Shown piece after piece: positions 9,383-19,162 of a DNA stretch of 64,000 nucleotides. The DNA is taken from the NCBI RefSeq assembly GCF_000235365.1, contig NC_016456.1, forward strand, positions 1 through 64,000, read 5' to 3'. The stretch is from Eremothecium cymbalariae DBVPG#7215 (Eukaryota; Ascomycota; Saccharomycetes; Saccharomycetales; Saccharomycetaceae). The translations under genes and the position numbers were made by a program. Position 1 is the stretch's first letter; the number at the start of each line of letters is the position of its first letter. A model generated the notes under the pieces. It saw nothing but the letters and a program-made list of their open reading frames with translations, was not told where the DNA came from and did not search any database.

Positions 9383-11551
9383 ATGGGGGTCTTGAATGGT
9401 GACCGACGATGGCTGATATTGATGAGGTTTTTTGTGCAGCGGAAGGCGTGGTATTCGGGGGTATGTGGGGCTGGTAAGGAAGATATGGTAGGAAAGGTGG
9501 TGTTAGGCGACAAAGGAGCGGGGGTGGCAGGGGTAAAGGAACCGGCAGTGGGTTTGATATCTGGCCTACGGAGATATCAGCAGGAGTGCATTGATCAGTG
9601 CATCGATTGCATTACGCTGAAGGGTCAGCGACGGATAGGGGTATCTTTGGCGACGGGTGGTGGGAAGACAGTGATATTTGCTAATCTGTTGCAGCAGTTA
9701 CGGGAGCGCCAGGTACGAGGAGGGGTGGTGGGGAGCGGTATGGCGGGATTTCGAACGTTGGTTTTGGTGCATCGAAGGGAGCTAGCGGTGCAGGCTTCGC
9801 AGACTATCAAGCGATTTTTTCCTGGGTTGAATGTACAGGTTGAGATGGGGAAATTGAGGGCGGATGTGGTTGGTGCCGATGTAGTTGTTGCATCTTTGCA
9901 GAGTCTGATACGACGGTTGGAGGAGTATCCTACGGATAGTGTTAATCTGATTATAATTGATGAGGCACATCATGCTGTGGCGAGGTCGTATATTGAGGTG
10001 CTGCGGCACTTTGGTGCGGACGTTGTGGATAGCCGGGTGCCTGTTGTTGGTTTTAGCGCGACGTTCGAGCGTGCGGATCGAAAGGCTTTGTCACGTGTGT
10101 TTGACGAGATAGTGTTTCATAAGGGCATACTCGAGATGATCGACGAGGAGTGGCTCTGTGATGGCAAGTTCACTACTGTAGAGATTGGCGCCGATCTAAC
10201 GGATGTAGCGGTTGCCGGTTCGGATTTTCAGGTGGGTAGTTTGTCCAGAGTCATGAATACCGATTGGGTTAATAAGGTGATTTTGCAGACCTACTTGCAC
10301 AAGAAAAAGCTCCACAACCTCAAGTCCACTATTCTTTTTGGTGTCGACATTGCCCATGTTACAACTCTGTGCGAGTTATTTCAAAAACATAATATCGGAG
10401 CGCAATACGTCACTTCTAAAACCAGACTTACCGAGAGGGACTCATTGCTTGAGGATTTTCGTCAAGGGCGCATCGAGGTGCTGATGAACTGTGGGATATT
10501 TACTGAGGGGACCGATATTCCAAATATAGACTGTATATTGTTGTGCAGGCCCACTAAATCGCGGACTTTGCTTGTGCAGATGGTTGGCCGCGGCCTAAGA
10601 AAGCACCATACGAAAGATTACTGTCAGGTAGTGGATTTTGTTGCCTCATCGAGGGCCGGTGTCGTTTCGGTGCCTTCACTTGTGGGCATCGATCCTGAAG
10701 GCATGCAGTTTGACGAAGCTACGTTGAAAGATTTAGAGCTTGTGAAGCAAGAGTTAGAGAAACGAAGGCTGGAAGTCGAACATCGGGATGCATTGAAACT
10801 CGAAGAGGCCAGGGAATATGCAAGAAATATTGATGCACGGGTTGAGGAACTGGTAGGTTCCTTGAGCGCACTGGACCTCACGCTAACGTCCTACGACAAC
10901 TTTAGGTCTTATTACGAGACAGTAGCAAAAGGTGAAGAGGTTAGCGTTAACGAAATGACTAACCATCAAAAGGAACTCAAGCTTTTCAAGGACTCGGTAT
11001 ATCCGTGGGTAAAGCTAGGCAACGCGTCATGGGGCATGGATATAAGTCAAGGGCATCACATTAGAATTTACAAAATAAAAGATCTAGAGAACCCCAAGGA
11101 GTCCCTTTATGAACTCAAGTTTTTTAGGAAACTGCCATACCGAGAAGGTAGGGTTGTCAAGTACAGTCCCAGAACAATAATAAAAAGCCTGGATCTAGTA
11201 GAAGTCATTGGTGCAGTAGAGGGTTTGATAAACAACCTGCAACTATCGCTGATAGCATCCTCTCCATCATCTAAAGCACCCAAGAATTTTACAAAGTACT
11301 CTCCATGGAGACAGATGGCTGCCACTTCCAAGCAGAAAAAATTTGTTGAAACGTTATTAGAGAAGCAACTAGATAAAGATGAACAGCTGAAAGAACTTTT
11401 GACTAAAAAGAATATCAAAGACTTCGTTTCTAACATCAGCAAAGGTGAGGCGTCGAATATCATATTTGGGAGTGCACAAGCTCCAGTATATTTAACTACC
11501 GCCGTTTTAAAATCATTGGCACGGAAAATATGTAATAAAGTAACTAAGTAA
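9383..11551 (+). CDS. IRC3: Mitochondrial DEAD/H-box (SF2) helicase Irc3
   Basis: Double-strand DNA helicase of the mitochondrial matrix required for mtDNA maintenance, with branch-migration activity in S. cerevisiae. The product is 722 residues from the first ATG. The ATG at 9422 would start MRFFVQRKAWYSGV, a better mitochondrial presequence, so either start is possible. Motif I is ATGGGKT (K95), motif II is DEAH (193-196), SAT-like motif III is GFSATFERAD, and motif VI is QMVGRGLRKH. The C-terminal region (about 480-722) is the Irc3-specific extension. The first half is strikingly G-rich on the + strand and the second half is not. Ortholog of YDR332W. Confidence 0.92.
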   Translation: MGVLNGDRRWLILMRFFVQRKAWYSGVCGAGKEDMVGKVVLGDKGAGVAGVKEPAVGLISGLRRYQQECIDQCIDCITLKGQRRIGVSLATGGGKTVIFANLLQQLRERQVRGGVVGSGMAGFRTLVLVHRRELAVQASQTIKRFFPGLNVQVEMGKLRADVVGADVVVASLQSLIRRLEEYPTDSVNLIIIDEAHHAVARSYIEVLRHFGADVVDSRVPVVGFSATFERADRKALSRVFDEIVFHKGILEMIDEEWLCDGKFTTVEIGADLTDVAVAGSDFQVGSLSRVMNTDWVNKVILQTYLHKKKLHNLKSTILFGVDIAHVTTLCELFQKHNIGAQYVTSKTRLTERDSLLEDFRQGRIEVLMNCGIFTEGTDIPNIDCILLCRPTKSRTLLVQMVGRGLRKHHTKDYCQVVDFVASSRAGVVSVPSLVGIDPEGMQFDEATLKDLELVKQELEKRRLEVEHRDALKLEEAREYARNIDARVEELVGSLSALDLTLTSYDNFRSYYETVAKGEEVSVNEMTNHQKELKLFKDSVYPWVKLGNASWGMDISQGHHIRIYKIKDLENPKESLYELKFFRKLPYREGRVVKYSPRTIIKSLDLVEVIGAVEGLINNLQLSLIASSPSSKAPKNFTKYSPWRQMAATSKQKKFVETLLEKQLDKDEQLKELLTKKNIKDFVSNISKGEASNIIFGSAQAPVYLTTAVLKSLARKICNKVTK

Positions 11552-11756
11552 TTATACGATCTTCCTTTTTTTCTATTTATTTGATTTCTTGTCGGAATGT
11601 CGCTTTAGCCTTCTAAGATCATCTAGCGTCGATCTTTAAAAACAAAAAAACCATCAGCATCGACATTGACATTGGCAAAAAAAGTTTCAAGAAAATCTTT
11701 GCATACATACAACGAAGAGTAGTCTTCTATGTACTCATCAAGACAACCAAGATTAT

Positions 11757-12791
11757 ATGGAGGTGCCAGCTCCCATCAAACAACTATTTGACCAATTCCC
11801 CCTAGTTTCCTATGGCCCAGTAGCTAAAAATGATAACTCATTGAAAAATGAACTACAACAGAGAACCTATCCATTCGAAGGTAACAACGCCATCAAATCC
11901 AGCCCGAACGATGTTTTGAAACTCTGTGTTTATAATGTCATAACGCATGAAGAAACTAAAAGCATCCTGGCATCGGATCCCTGGTGCCTGTTTATACAAC
12001 TTGCAATTTGCCAGAAGAACTCTGTACGCCTTTGCAAAGCAGCCCCCAATAATGACCTACTAATACCGAACAGTTCTGTGCAACAAAACGACAGTTCATA
12101 TCCGCTGAAGCACTGCATGCTAGTGGTTTCCCATCATGCCGCGACCAGTTCCCACCTCCCAATGCTGATAGAGGGATACCAGAAGCGGTACATCAGGCAA
12201 ACACATGCCATTAGCGAAATCATGGACTCCAAAATCGCCGACAACCCCATCGAAATCATGTATATGACTCTTTTAGACACCGTAATCAGCGATGCCTACG
12301 TCTCCCAACTGCTATTCGAAACCCCGGACCATACACTCCTACGCCTGTACGCTCGCAACCCACCTACTTCAATATCCCTACTACAATCATCCCAGCTACA
12401 CAATCTGAAGACTTTGCTCCGCACCAGAAACAACTTCCACCTACGCCATATTGCCTTGGCCAACTATATAAAACCTCACCACCACCTCTCCCCCCCCTCC
12501 AACCATTCCAACAAAGACCCCCTCCTCCACCACCTACTACAAAAGTCAGAAACCGTGTTGCTACAGTTCCAGGAACTTGTGCAACACCACAACCTTTTTA
12601 GCGAATCCGACCCTCTCATCTCCAAAAACTCGGACTCACATCACATCCGTCCCGCATATCTCGACCTAAAGCTAGCAAGCTACATTCTTGCCATACAACA
12701 ACTAAGCGGCTCGTCTTTACAGCTCTTCATCGCCAAGAATTGCAAGCAGCTAATAAGGCACTCCACAAGAGTACTCTCTCTTTACACGTAG
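11757..12791 (+). CDS. SAM35: Mitochondrial outer-membrane SAM complex subunit Sam35
   Basis: Peripheral outer-membrane subunit of the sorting and assembly machinery, which recognises the beta-signal of beta-barrel precursors together with Sam50. The 344-residue product aligns with S. cerevisiae Sam35 (329) from MEVPAPIKQLFDQFPL onward, with the conserved LATDPWCLFVQLALCQK-like region (here ILASDPWCLFIQLAICQKN) and a VEGYKKR-like segment. A His/Pro/Ser-rich insert near residues 240-262 is low complexity and coincides with a run of C-rich sequence. Start at the first ATG. Ortholog of YHR083W, next to STE12. Confidence 0.9.
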   Translation: MEVPAPIKQLFDQFPLVSYGPVAKNDNSLKNELQQRTYPFEGNNAIKSSPNDVLKLCVYNVITHEETKSILASDPWCLFIQLAICQKNSVRLCKAAPNNDLLIPNSSVQQNDSSYPLKHCMLVVSHHAATSSHLPMLIEGYQKRYIRQTHAISEIMDSKIADNPIEIMYMTLLDTVISDAYVSQLLFETPDHTLLRLYARNPPTSISLLQSSQLHNLKTLLRTRNNFHLRHIALANYIKPHHHLSPPSNHSNKDPLLHHLLQKSETVLLQFQELVQHHNLFSESDPLISKNSDSHHIRPAYLDLKLASYILAIQQLSGSSLQLFIAKNCKQLIRHSTRVLSLYT

Positions 12792-14139
12792 CTACAAATT
12801 ACCTAAAAGTACCTATCAATACCTATAATTTACCTACATCCTTCTTCCCTGCCCTTCATGTGTATTGTGTCCTCAAAACCGCCTTCCATCGATACAAACA
12901 TCCACAGCTACGTAAACACACTCTTCGGAGGAACTCCCCATCACCCTACCAATAATACCACCACAACTAACGTCTTACGTATATCGTTTATCCAATTCCA
13001 CACAGACACAAAAACACCACCACATACATACTACATACACACTGTAAAAAACAAAAACACATAAACCACGCATAACACAGCAGACAATAACACAGCTCAA
13101 CGACGGTCTCACCCATCTCAAGTAGACACGACCCAACTCCCTAACCCCCTCCTACTCCTCCCCTTCCCTGCTGCTTAAACCCTGTCATCCCACTATCACC
13201 AGGCACGAATACTCTATATTACATAAAACTACATTCCACACACGCCCGACAAATTCTTGTCTCAACTAGCGTTTTGAATCCCCAACCAAATCGAAAGCAC
13301 TAACATGCTCTCTTTTCTTTATCAATTTACTTTCAGATGCTCGGATTGACATATACTTCCGACTGCATGGCAGCTGCCATGCACACATGTCCTGTTTTCT
13401 TGTTTTCTGTTTTGTTTTCCAAAAAATATCAAAACGGGTGTTTCATGTTGAAACACCAAAAATATTTGAAACTTGGCCATAGATCCACAGTAAAACGGAT
13501 CTCTTCTGATCTTTATATACAGCACGACACTAGCAGTTAAATTGGCCAACATCGACGCAAACATTCCTGAGATAGTTTTAAAACAGCAGGTTTAATCATT
13601 TTTTGAATTGAGTATAGCATCGATTGTCTGAAACTAATCTGTCGCCTAGTGGATTGCTATACAGCCAAAAAGTAGCTAGATATCGAATTTTGGTTATCAT
13701 ATTATTAGTGTTGAGGAGGGCGTCCAGAATCGAGCATTGGCTTAATTTGTTACAGGAATAGAGAGATTTGGTAAAAGACACCAGGTAGACGTTGGTTAAT
13801 TGCGATTACGGGGATTCAAGGAGTGAAGGAACAATAATTGCGCAGGATTAGGACAGTGGTAATAATAATATTGCACTGCAGGAGGAGTTAAATAGCGGTC
13901 GAGTGTGCAAGAAAGAGAGAGAGAACGCTGGAGAGAGAAATAGAGGGAAGGGAAAGGGTGTTTGGTTTTATAAAAACAGGCTAGAATAGATTTTTTTTGG
14001 TTTGAGTTAGATTCTGGGGAAGATCGGGATCTTGAAACGCACATAGTACGTAAGGAGTGTGTGTGGAGAGACAAGAACAGAGACAAGAACAGAGGCAGAG
14101 ACAGAGACAACGACAGGGAGAGATTTTTTGAGTGGCACA
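12792..14139. promoter_or_regulatory. SAM35/STE12 spacer (STE12 promoter and leader)
   Basis: The first 540 bp are C/A-rich and G-poor. A 3'-splice-site-like string (CACTAAC at 13298, CAG at 13334-13336), a 20-bp perfect palindrome (13364-13383) and an inverted Ste12-site pair (13437-13457) follow. From 13448 to the STE12 start there is no ATG on the + strand. The last 250 bp are purine-rich, with repeated AGAGACAAGAACAG units at 14067-14130. No protein gene was recognised. Confidence 0.55.
13437..13457. promoter_or_regulatory. Inverted pair of pheromone response elements upstream of STE12
   Basis: TGTTTCA, three bases, TGAAACA: two perfect Ste12 sites facing away from a 3-nt spacer, inside a perfect 9-bp inverted repeat. 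TGAAACT occurs at 13467 and 13629 and TGAAACG at 14033, which are one-base variants. TGAAACA is the established PRE core, and STE12 activates its own gene in S. cerevisiae, so autoregulation is inferred. Confidence 0.7.
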
Positions 14140-16317
14140 ATGTCGATTATCAAAACTGATGGGGTGATTGTTAAGTCTAAGATTGGGGAGCATAGGGTGG
14201 AGAGAGTGAAACCGGAAAATGTTGAAGAATCTTTGAGACTGATTGAAGATCTTAAGTTCTTCTTGGCAACTGCTCCGGCCAATTGGCAAGAGAATCAAGT
14301 TATAAGGCGATACTATTTGAATAATGACGAAGGCTTTGTTTCATGTGTATTTTGGAATAACTTGTATTATATCACCGGGACTGATATAGTTCGGTGTTGT
14401 GTGTATCGAATGCAAAAGTTTGGTCGTGAGGTTGTGGAGAGGAAGAAGTTCGAGGAGGGTATATTCTCAGACTTAAGAAATCTTAAATGCGGGGCAGATG
14501 CCACGCTTGAGATGCCTAAATCAGAGTTTCTATCGTTTCTTTACAAAAACCTCTGTCTTAAGACCCAGAAGAAACAGAAGGTATTTTTTTGGTTTAGTGT
14601 ACCTCATGATAAGCTTTTTGCTGATGCTTTAGAAAGAGATTTACGTAGAGAGGCTTCCGGTCAGCCTTCGACCACAAGAGCTGTTACAGAGCCTGCTTTG
14701 ACGTTTACATATGATGATCAATCGGGTATGTCTCTCTACGATCAAGTGGTTCAACACGTTGATACTAAGAGGATAGATTTATACTCCGCTCCGTCGACTA
14801 TAGGCCCAATGGAAGTGGACATGGATGATGACGAACAAGATGATGACGAACAAAATGGCAAAGGTCATGTAACTGTGGATATGGAGGATCAGAGACCCTC
14901 TAAAGACAAGCTTGGTATAGAACCGCAGGCTGTAATATCCGGCGAAGTTTCTTGTGCTGATGCTGATATTTCCAGCAGTATTGCTGGAGAGGCTGACCGA
15001 TCTACTGCACCTACTACCAATTATTCTCCCCAAGAACTTATCATTGAAGCTGCAAATACCGGTGTTACCGAATATGCATTGGGTGACGAGATAAATCCTG
15101 CCGATTTGCTCACTAAAGAGGATGACGATTTCCCGCTAGATTATTTCTCACTTGAAATCGAATACCCTCCCCATCAGGAGCAACAAGGAAGAATGATAAA
15201 TCCGCTTTTTTTTGACACCGAAATGGAATCATTTCCACCAATACCGCCTACAGCTGGGCCTTTTGAAAACCCCTATGTTCATGCTGAACTACCTACAAAA
15301 TTTATGTATAGCGGAATTCCTCCTACTTCTGCAGTAGCACCACAGCCTGTGCAGCAGCCATTACAACCATCAATCCCACCTCCGCAACTGTCTGTTGGAA
15401 AAGGACATTTTATAACCAACGGAGAGTACTATGCCACAGCTAAAACGAAGGATGGGAAGCAACCTCGTGATGCTGAAGATGAAACTTCGAATCACATTAC
15501 GAAGGAAAATACCGATCAGATCCCTGGTTTAACTGAAGATCAAGTGCCTGCATCGAACAATTCCAGAACTGTAAATTCTGGAATTCCTGCAGTTATGGGA
15601 AATGTTGCAGGTGTTCCTCTCCAAGACGCTTACACAGGGTTCCAAGGAATGGGAGTTCCAGGAATGTATCCTTACATGATGCCCGATTTTCTATACAATA
15701 ATACATTTCCAGGCACGGATGAAATGCTTTACGAACAATGGATGCACATGCAGGTAGCTCAAACGCAACCAAACGAAATGTACATGAATGCTCAGGCCCC
15801 TTTTATGGGTAGATCATTTACTCCTATGTATCGTACAACCCCTACAAATCCATACATGGCGATCTCACCCTATCAGTCAAAACCACCAAACTCATCGACA
15901 GCTAAGAACTTCCCGTTTTACCAAGGTTATTACGGAAGGCGTAGCAATATGCACTCATATTTACGAGGATTTCCCTCAATACAAGCAACACAACCTTCTT
16001 CCGCGACAAGAATGCATTTTGTAAAACATAATAAAGTCACGAATCAGCACAGCTCTGCATCTAGTTCGGGTCCCTCATCAAGTAGTAAGGCGTCACATAT
16101 ATCCTCAAAAAAAAAAGTGATGAAACCAAGATCTCAGACACTAAAAAATATAGGAAGGGCCAAAAGAATTGAGATAGACACCAACAGTACATTTGTTTCT
16201 CAAAACAGCACGCATGTCGACAATATAAGTACTGCAGGCTTGACAGAGGATCAAGCTTCCGAAAATGAGGGTGTAGGCTCACCTACAAGCTTTCAAAATG
16301 TTAATACTAGAACATAA
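14140..16317 (+). CDS. STE12: Homeodomain-like transcription factor Ste12
   Basis: Transcription factor at the end of the pheromone and filamentous-growth MAP kinase pathways, binding TGAAACA sites. The ATG at 14140 gives MSIIKTDGVIVKSKIGEHR. The open frame continues 27 codons upstream without an ATG and is not included. The product is 725 residues against 688 in S. cerevisiae. The N-terminal Ste12 DNA-binding domain (about 30-195) is highly conserved, including the NDEGFVSCVFWNNLYYITGT core and the KKQKVFFWFSVPHDKLF end. The rest is Pro/Gln/Asn-rich and probably holds activation and Dig/Kss1-binding regions. No C2H2 fingers are visible, unlike Ste12 of filamentous ascomycetes. Ortholog of YHR084W. 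Confidence 0.95.
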   Translation: MSIIKTDGVIVKSKIGEHRVERVKPENVEESLRLIEDLKFFLATAPANWQENQVIRRYYLNNDEGFVSCVFWNNLYYITGTDIVRCCVYRMQKFGREVVERKKFEEGIFSDLRNLKCGADATLEMPKSEFLSFLYKNLCLKTQKKQKVFFWFSVPHDKLFADALERDLRREASGQPSTTRAVTEPALTFTYDDQSGMSLYDQVVQHVDTKRIDLYSAPSTIGPMEVDMDDDEQDDDEQNGKGHVTVDMEDQRPSKDKLGIEPQAVISGEVSCADADISSSIAGEADRSTAPTTNYSPQELIIEAANTGVTEYALGDEINPADLLTKEDDDFPLDYFSLEIEYPPHQEQQGRMINPLFFDTEMESFPPIPPTAGPFENPYVHAELPTKFMYSGIPPTSAVAPQPVQQPLQPSIPPPQLSVGKGHFITNGEYYATAKTKDGKQPRDAEDETSNHITKENTDQIPGLTEDQVPASNNSRTVNSGIPAVMGNVAGVPLQDAYTGFQGMGVPGMYPYMMPDFLYNNTFPGTDEMLYEQWMHMQVAQTQPNEMYMNAQAPFMGRSFTPMYRTTPTNPYMAISPYQSKPPNSSTAKNFPFYQGYYGRRSNMHSYLRGFPSIQATQPSSATRMHFVKHNKVTNQHSSASSSGPSSSSKASHISSKKKVMKPRSQTLKNIGRAKRIEIDTNSTFVSQNSTHVDNISTAGLTEDQASENEGVGSPTSFQNVNTRT

Positions 16318-16996
16318 TGTATTTTTATTGTTATTATATTAACAACCCCACCTACTAATCACTGAAAAACCTTTAATTCTAACTAATAAAAACCCCTTCA
16401 ATTTCTACTTCTTCACATGGAAATTCCACATACTAGGTTCAAGGAGTTCACTTATCAATTTGATTTTCACCGAATCATTTGGATGCCTGTGCCTTATGTT
16501 CTCTGCAATAGTCATCTTTTTAAAGTTGATACTCCCTTCTAATGATGCGGAACATACTTTGCGATGCAGTTGTATTTATAGTGGACCTAACCATTATCGT
16601 GTATAAAAAGGGAACTTTATGTTATTTATACTTAGTATTACTTTGGACAATTGATATCAAACAGTAATTACGTTATTTTCATATTATACTAAACGCTACG
16701 ACTTAACATGGCAATTTTTGATGAAATGGGTATGTCTTTACAACATTTATCTAATACTAGAATAAAATCAATGATACTGTACTTAAGATTTATATTTTAT
16801 GAATAATCCTCCAGATACAATCTGCTTGCCATTTATAGTACGCCAAAGCTAAATTATCATATGAATTTGATATATATAAATTCCAAGAATTTTGTTCGAG
16901 CTGAAATAACGTCATTTTTATTACTGCCGTTAAGTAAAATACGTAAAGGTCCTGGCATAACACTAAGTATCATCTACGAAGTCATCTATGAGCGCG
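16318..16996. other. Convergent STE12/RQC1 spacer
   Basis: An AT-rich region of 679 bp, unusually long for convergent genes. It carries a candidate spliced minus-strand microgene (16405-16594), a + strand TATAAAAAG at 16602-16610 and a minus-strand TATAAATA at 16630-16623. A 32-codon + strand open frame starts at 16708 and contains GGTATGT, which could be a 5' splice site, but no matching branch point was found. Confidence 0.5.
16405..16594 (-). CDS. Candidate spliced 44-codon gene
   Basis: Not recognised. On the minus strand an ATG at 16594 opens exon 1 (16594-16558, 37 nt). A perfect GTATGT 5' splice site follows at 16557. A branch-like TATCAAC lies at 16531-16525 and the intron ends in TTGCAG at 16503. 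Exon 2 runs 16502-16405. The two exons join in phase into a 44-residue basic protein, starting MVRSTINTTASQ and ending EPSMWNFHVKK. The 55-nt intron is near the minimum known for yeasts, and a TATAAATA lies only 29 nt before the ATG, which is too close for normal initiation. Chance is possible; conservation in sister species would decide. Confidence 0.3.
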
Positions 16997-19069
16997 TTAA
17001 GAATTGTCCTCCAAATACTGCTCAATTGAAAGTTGTCTAATCTGGTTTAGTAATTCTTCATCTTGTTCACGAGAAAACTGTGACACCTGTAATTCGCGTT
17101 CATCTATAAAAGTTTTAATAGTTTCCGTCGTATCTTCAGGATCGTTAATGTTGGGCTTTGGCGGTAATACGTCATATTCATAAACATCATAATCAGACCA
17201 AATATGGGCGGGGATTTTAGCCATTGCTGAAGATTCTTGAGATAATATTACAAATCTTAATAGATTCACAGGAAAACTATCAATGAAAAAATGATTTTGA
17301 GGATTAGATTGACTGGAACTTGAAGAGCGGATATCAAAAGTGCCTGATTCATATTGTCCTAATAACTCGTTTAATTCATTATATAGCCAGGAAAGATCGT
17401 TATCCAACCAAACAGCTTTCATTCTAACCATATAAGCGGCGACTTGCAAATGCATTGTGGGAGTCATTAAGGATTGTAACTTTGCTGTACAATTTCTGTT
17501 TCCCAGCAACACGTCAGTGAAAATAGTAGATAGACATTCTGGATAACACTTGAAGGCATGCTGGAGAGCGGCTAAAGCCGCTTCAAGATTGCCAAGTTTT
17601 AGGTAGCTTAAGACGATTCCCAAGGCAATGCCTAGGGTAAACCACTCTTCGTACACTTTGAACAATGGACTGTCACCCATTTTTATGATATATGTGTACT
17701 CTTTATTCATGAGCAAATAGTGATCAATAAAATACCTGACACCCAAGGGATCTTCCAATGGTGATAATGACCAGAGCACTTTCGCCCAACTACTAGCGGC
17801 GGTTAGAGCACCTCTTTGTGAAATTATTTGCAGGTAACGGAATATCGCGAGATAAAACTGCCGGTTATAGAAGTAGATATATGGTAATTGAAAACGCCTA
17901 GAGTCAAAAGCAATGCCATTCCTCAACGATCTATCAAAAACAAATAGTGCTCTTTCAACCAAGCCATTACTGCTGGATTTATCTCCTTGTCGGATGAGTA
18001 TCATAGCTACTTGCAATAAACCCGGAATATGATATGGATACTTTGAAGATATCATGTTAATTAAAGCCTCATGGTCAGGATGCAGCACCACATTGAGGTA
18101 GAACTCAGTTAAATATTTCTTGTTAATCTCTTTATTGAGTGGTTCAAATTTGTAAAACGATATATGATTTTTCCACTTACGAACATTACCTTGGATTACA
18201 TCTTTCCAATCATTAGGGCATTTCCACAACTCCCAGTCCATTAAGGCATCTTCATCTAACGATTTCATTAGTAGCTCCCCACGTTGAGTTGGCAGCCAAT
18301 CATCCCTGATTTTTGTAAATTGTAGTTGACGTACCGTACCAGCATTAGGAACTGATTTACGATCTCTACCTCCCCAATTACGGACTAATCTCTTCATTCT
18401 TTGAATTTGTTTCAAAACTTGTGGAGAAATGTTCACTGAAGTCATTGAATCCACGTCATCCAGCGACTCCGAAGAAATATCGCCAAATAATAACCGAAAT
18501 TCATTATCCGGAGATAGATTCTTAAAATCGATGTTCGAAAAGGCTTCATAGAGCTCGTTAAAGTGATTGAATTTAGTAAAGCCTGGGTCCCACATTACCT
18601 TGTTAATACTGGTCCCTGAAGCCACGCTTTCCGATTCAAGTGCAGTATCATACTCACCACCTGATGATTGTGAAGTCTCTTCGATGCAATAATCTTTTTT
18701 TTTAGCAGAAAGTCCGTCGTTCAGTTGAAATTGCTTAAGCAAGATATCAAACTCTTCATCGGAATTTATCCCACTGGCAGCCCCCTTTGATGCTTTCACC
18801 TTCTTTTGCCTTTTCTTATCCTTCTTCTTCTGCGATTTCGTTGGAAGCTTAACTACAGACTTAAAATCTTCCGGTATATCCTTCACATCCTCCTCGACTG
18901 CTTCCTCTATCTCTTGTTCATCATCAAACAGTGCAAACACATTAGAATTAGAGTTCTTGGGAGATGCTGTTTTGGACGTCTTCGTGACCGGCGGAGGGTC
19001 CTTGATGAATCTTGCAAGCGTAGATTCTAAGTCATCACTACCAAGCCTTCTCAACTGTCTCGAACTCAT
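16997..19069 (-). CDS. RQC1: Ribosome quality control complex subunit Rqc1
   Basis: TCF25-family subunit of the RQC complex, which works with Ltn1, Rqc2 and Cdc48 on 60S subunits carrying stalled nascent chains. The 690-residue product compares with 723 in S. cerevisiae. The N terminus MSSRQLRRL and the following acidic/Ser-rich region are typical. A polybasic run at residues 81-94 (KKKDKKRQKK) corresponds to the basic stretch known in Rqc1 proteins. From about 200 onward the TCF25 domain is visible, with the HPYHIPGLLQ-like motif (here YPYHIPGLLQVAMI) and repeated helical segments. Ortholog of YDR333C, divergent from IPI1. Confidence 0.9.
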   Translation of the reverse strand: MSSRQLRRLGSDDLESTLARFIKDPPPVTKTSKTASPKNSNSNVFALFDDEQEIEEAVEEDVKDIPEDFKSVVKLPTKSQKKKDKKRQKKVKASKGAASGINSDEEFDILLKQFQLNDGLSAKKKDYCIEETSQSSGGEYDTALESESVASGTSINKVMWDPGFTKFNHFNELYEAFSNIDFKNLSPDNEFRLLFGDISSESLDDVDSMTSVNISPQVLKQIQRMKRLVRNWGGRDRKSVPNAGTVRQLQFTKIRDDWLPTQRGELLMKSLDEDALMDWELWKCPNDWKDVIQGNVRKWKNHISFYKFEPLNKEINKKYLTEFYLNVVLHPDHEALINMISSKYPYHIPGLLQVAMILIRQGDKSSSNGLVERALFVFDRSLRNGIAFDSRRFQLPYIYFYNRQFYLAIFRYLQIISQRGALTAASSWAKVLWSLSPLEDPLGVRYFIDHYLLMNKEYTYIIKMGDSPLFKVYEEWFTLGIALGIVLSYLKLGNLEAALAALQHAFKCYPECLSTIFTDVLLGNRNCTAKLQSLMTPTMHLQVAAYMVRMKAVWLDNDLSWLYNELNELLGQYESGTFDIRSSSSSQSNPQNHFFIDSFPVNLLRFVILSQESSAMAKIPAHIWSDYDVYEYDVLPPKPNINDPEDTTETIKTFIDERELQVSQFSREQDEELLNQIRQLSIEQYLEDNS

Positions 19070-19162
19070 AGCAGATCAGTAGTGGTGCCTGGGGTAAATA
19101 ACTAATATATATGATTTGGACAACGAACCATATTGAAGGGACGGCGCTACTTTCCAAGGTAT

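Noticed and set aside
13337..13540. 67-codon frame starting right after the orphan 3' splice site
   Set aside because: No in-phase upstream exon and no protein-like features; overlaps the palindrome and Ste12-site pair.
16708..16806. 32-codon + strand frame MAIFDEMG... with GGTATGT and an upstream TATA box
   Set aside because: No branch-point consensus or sensible second exon downstream; the unspliced frame shows no recognisable features. Too weak to call.
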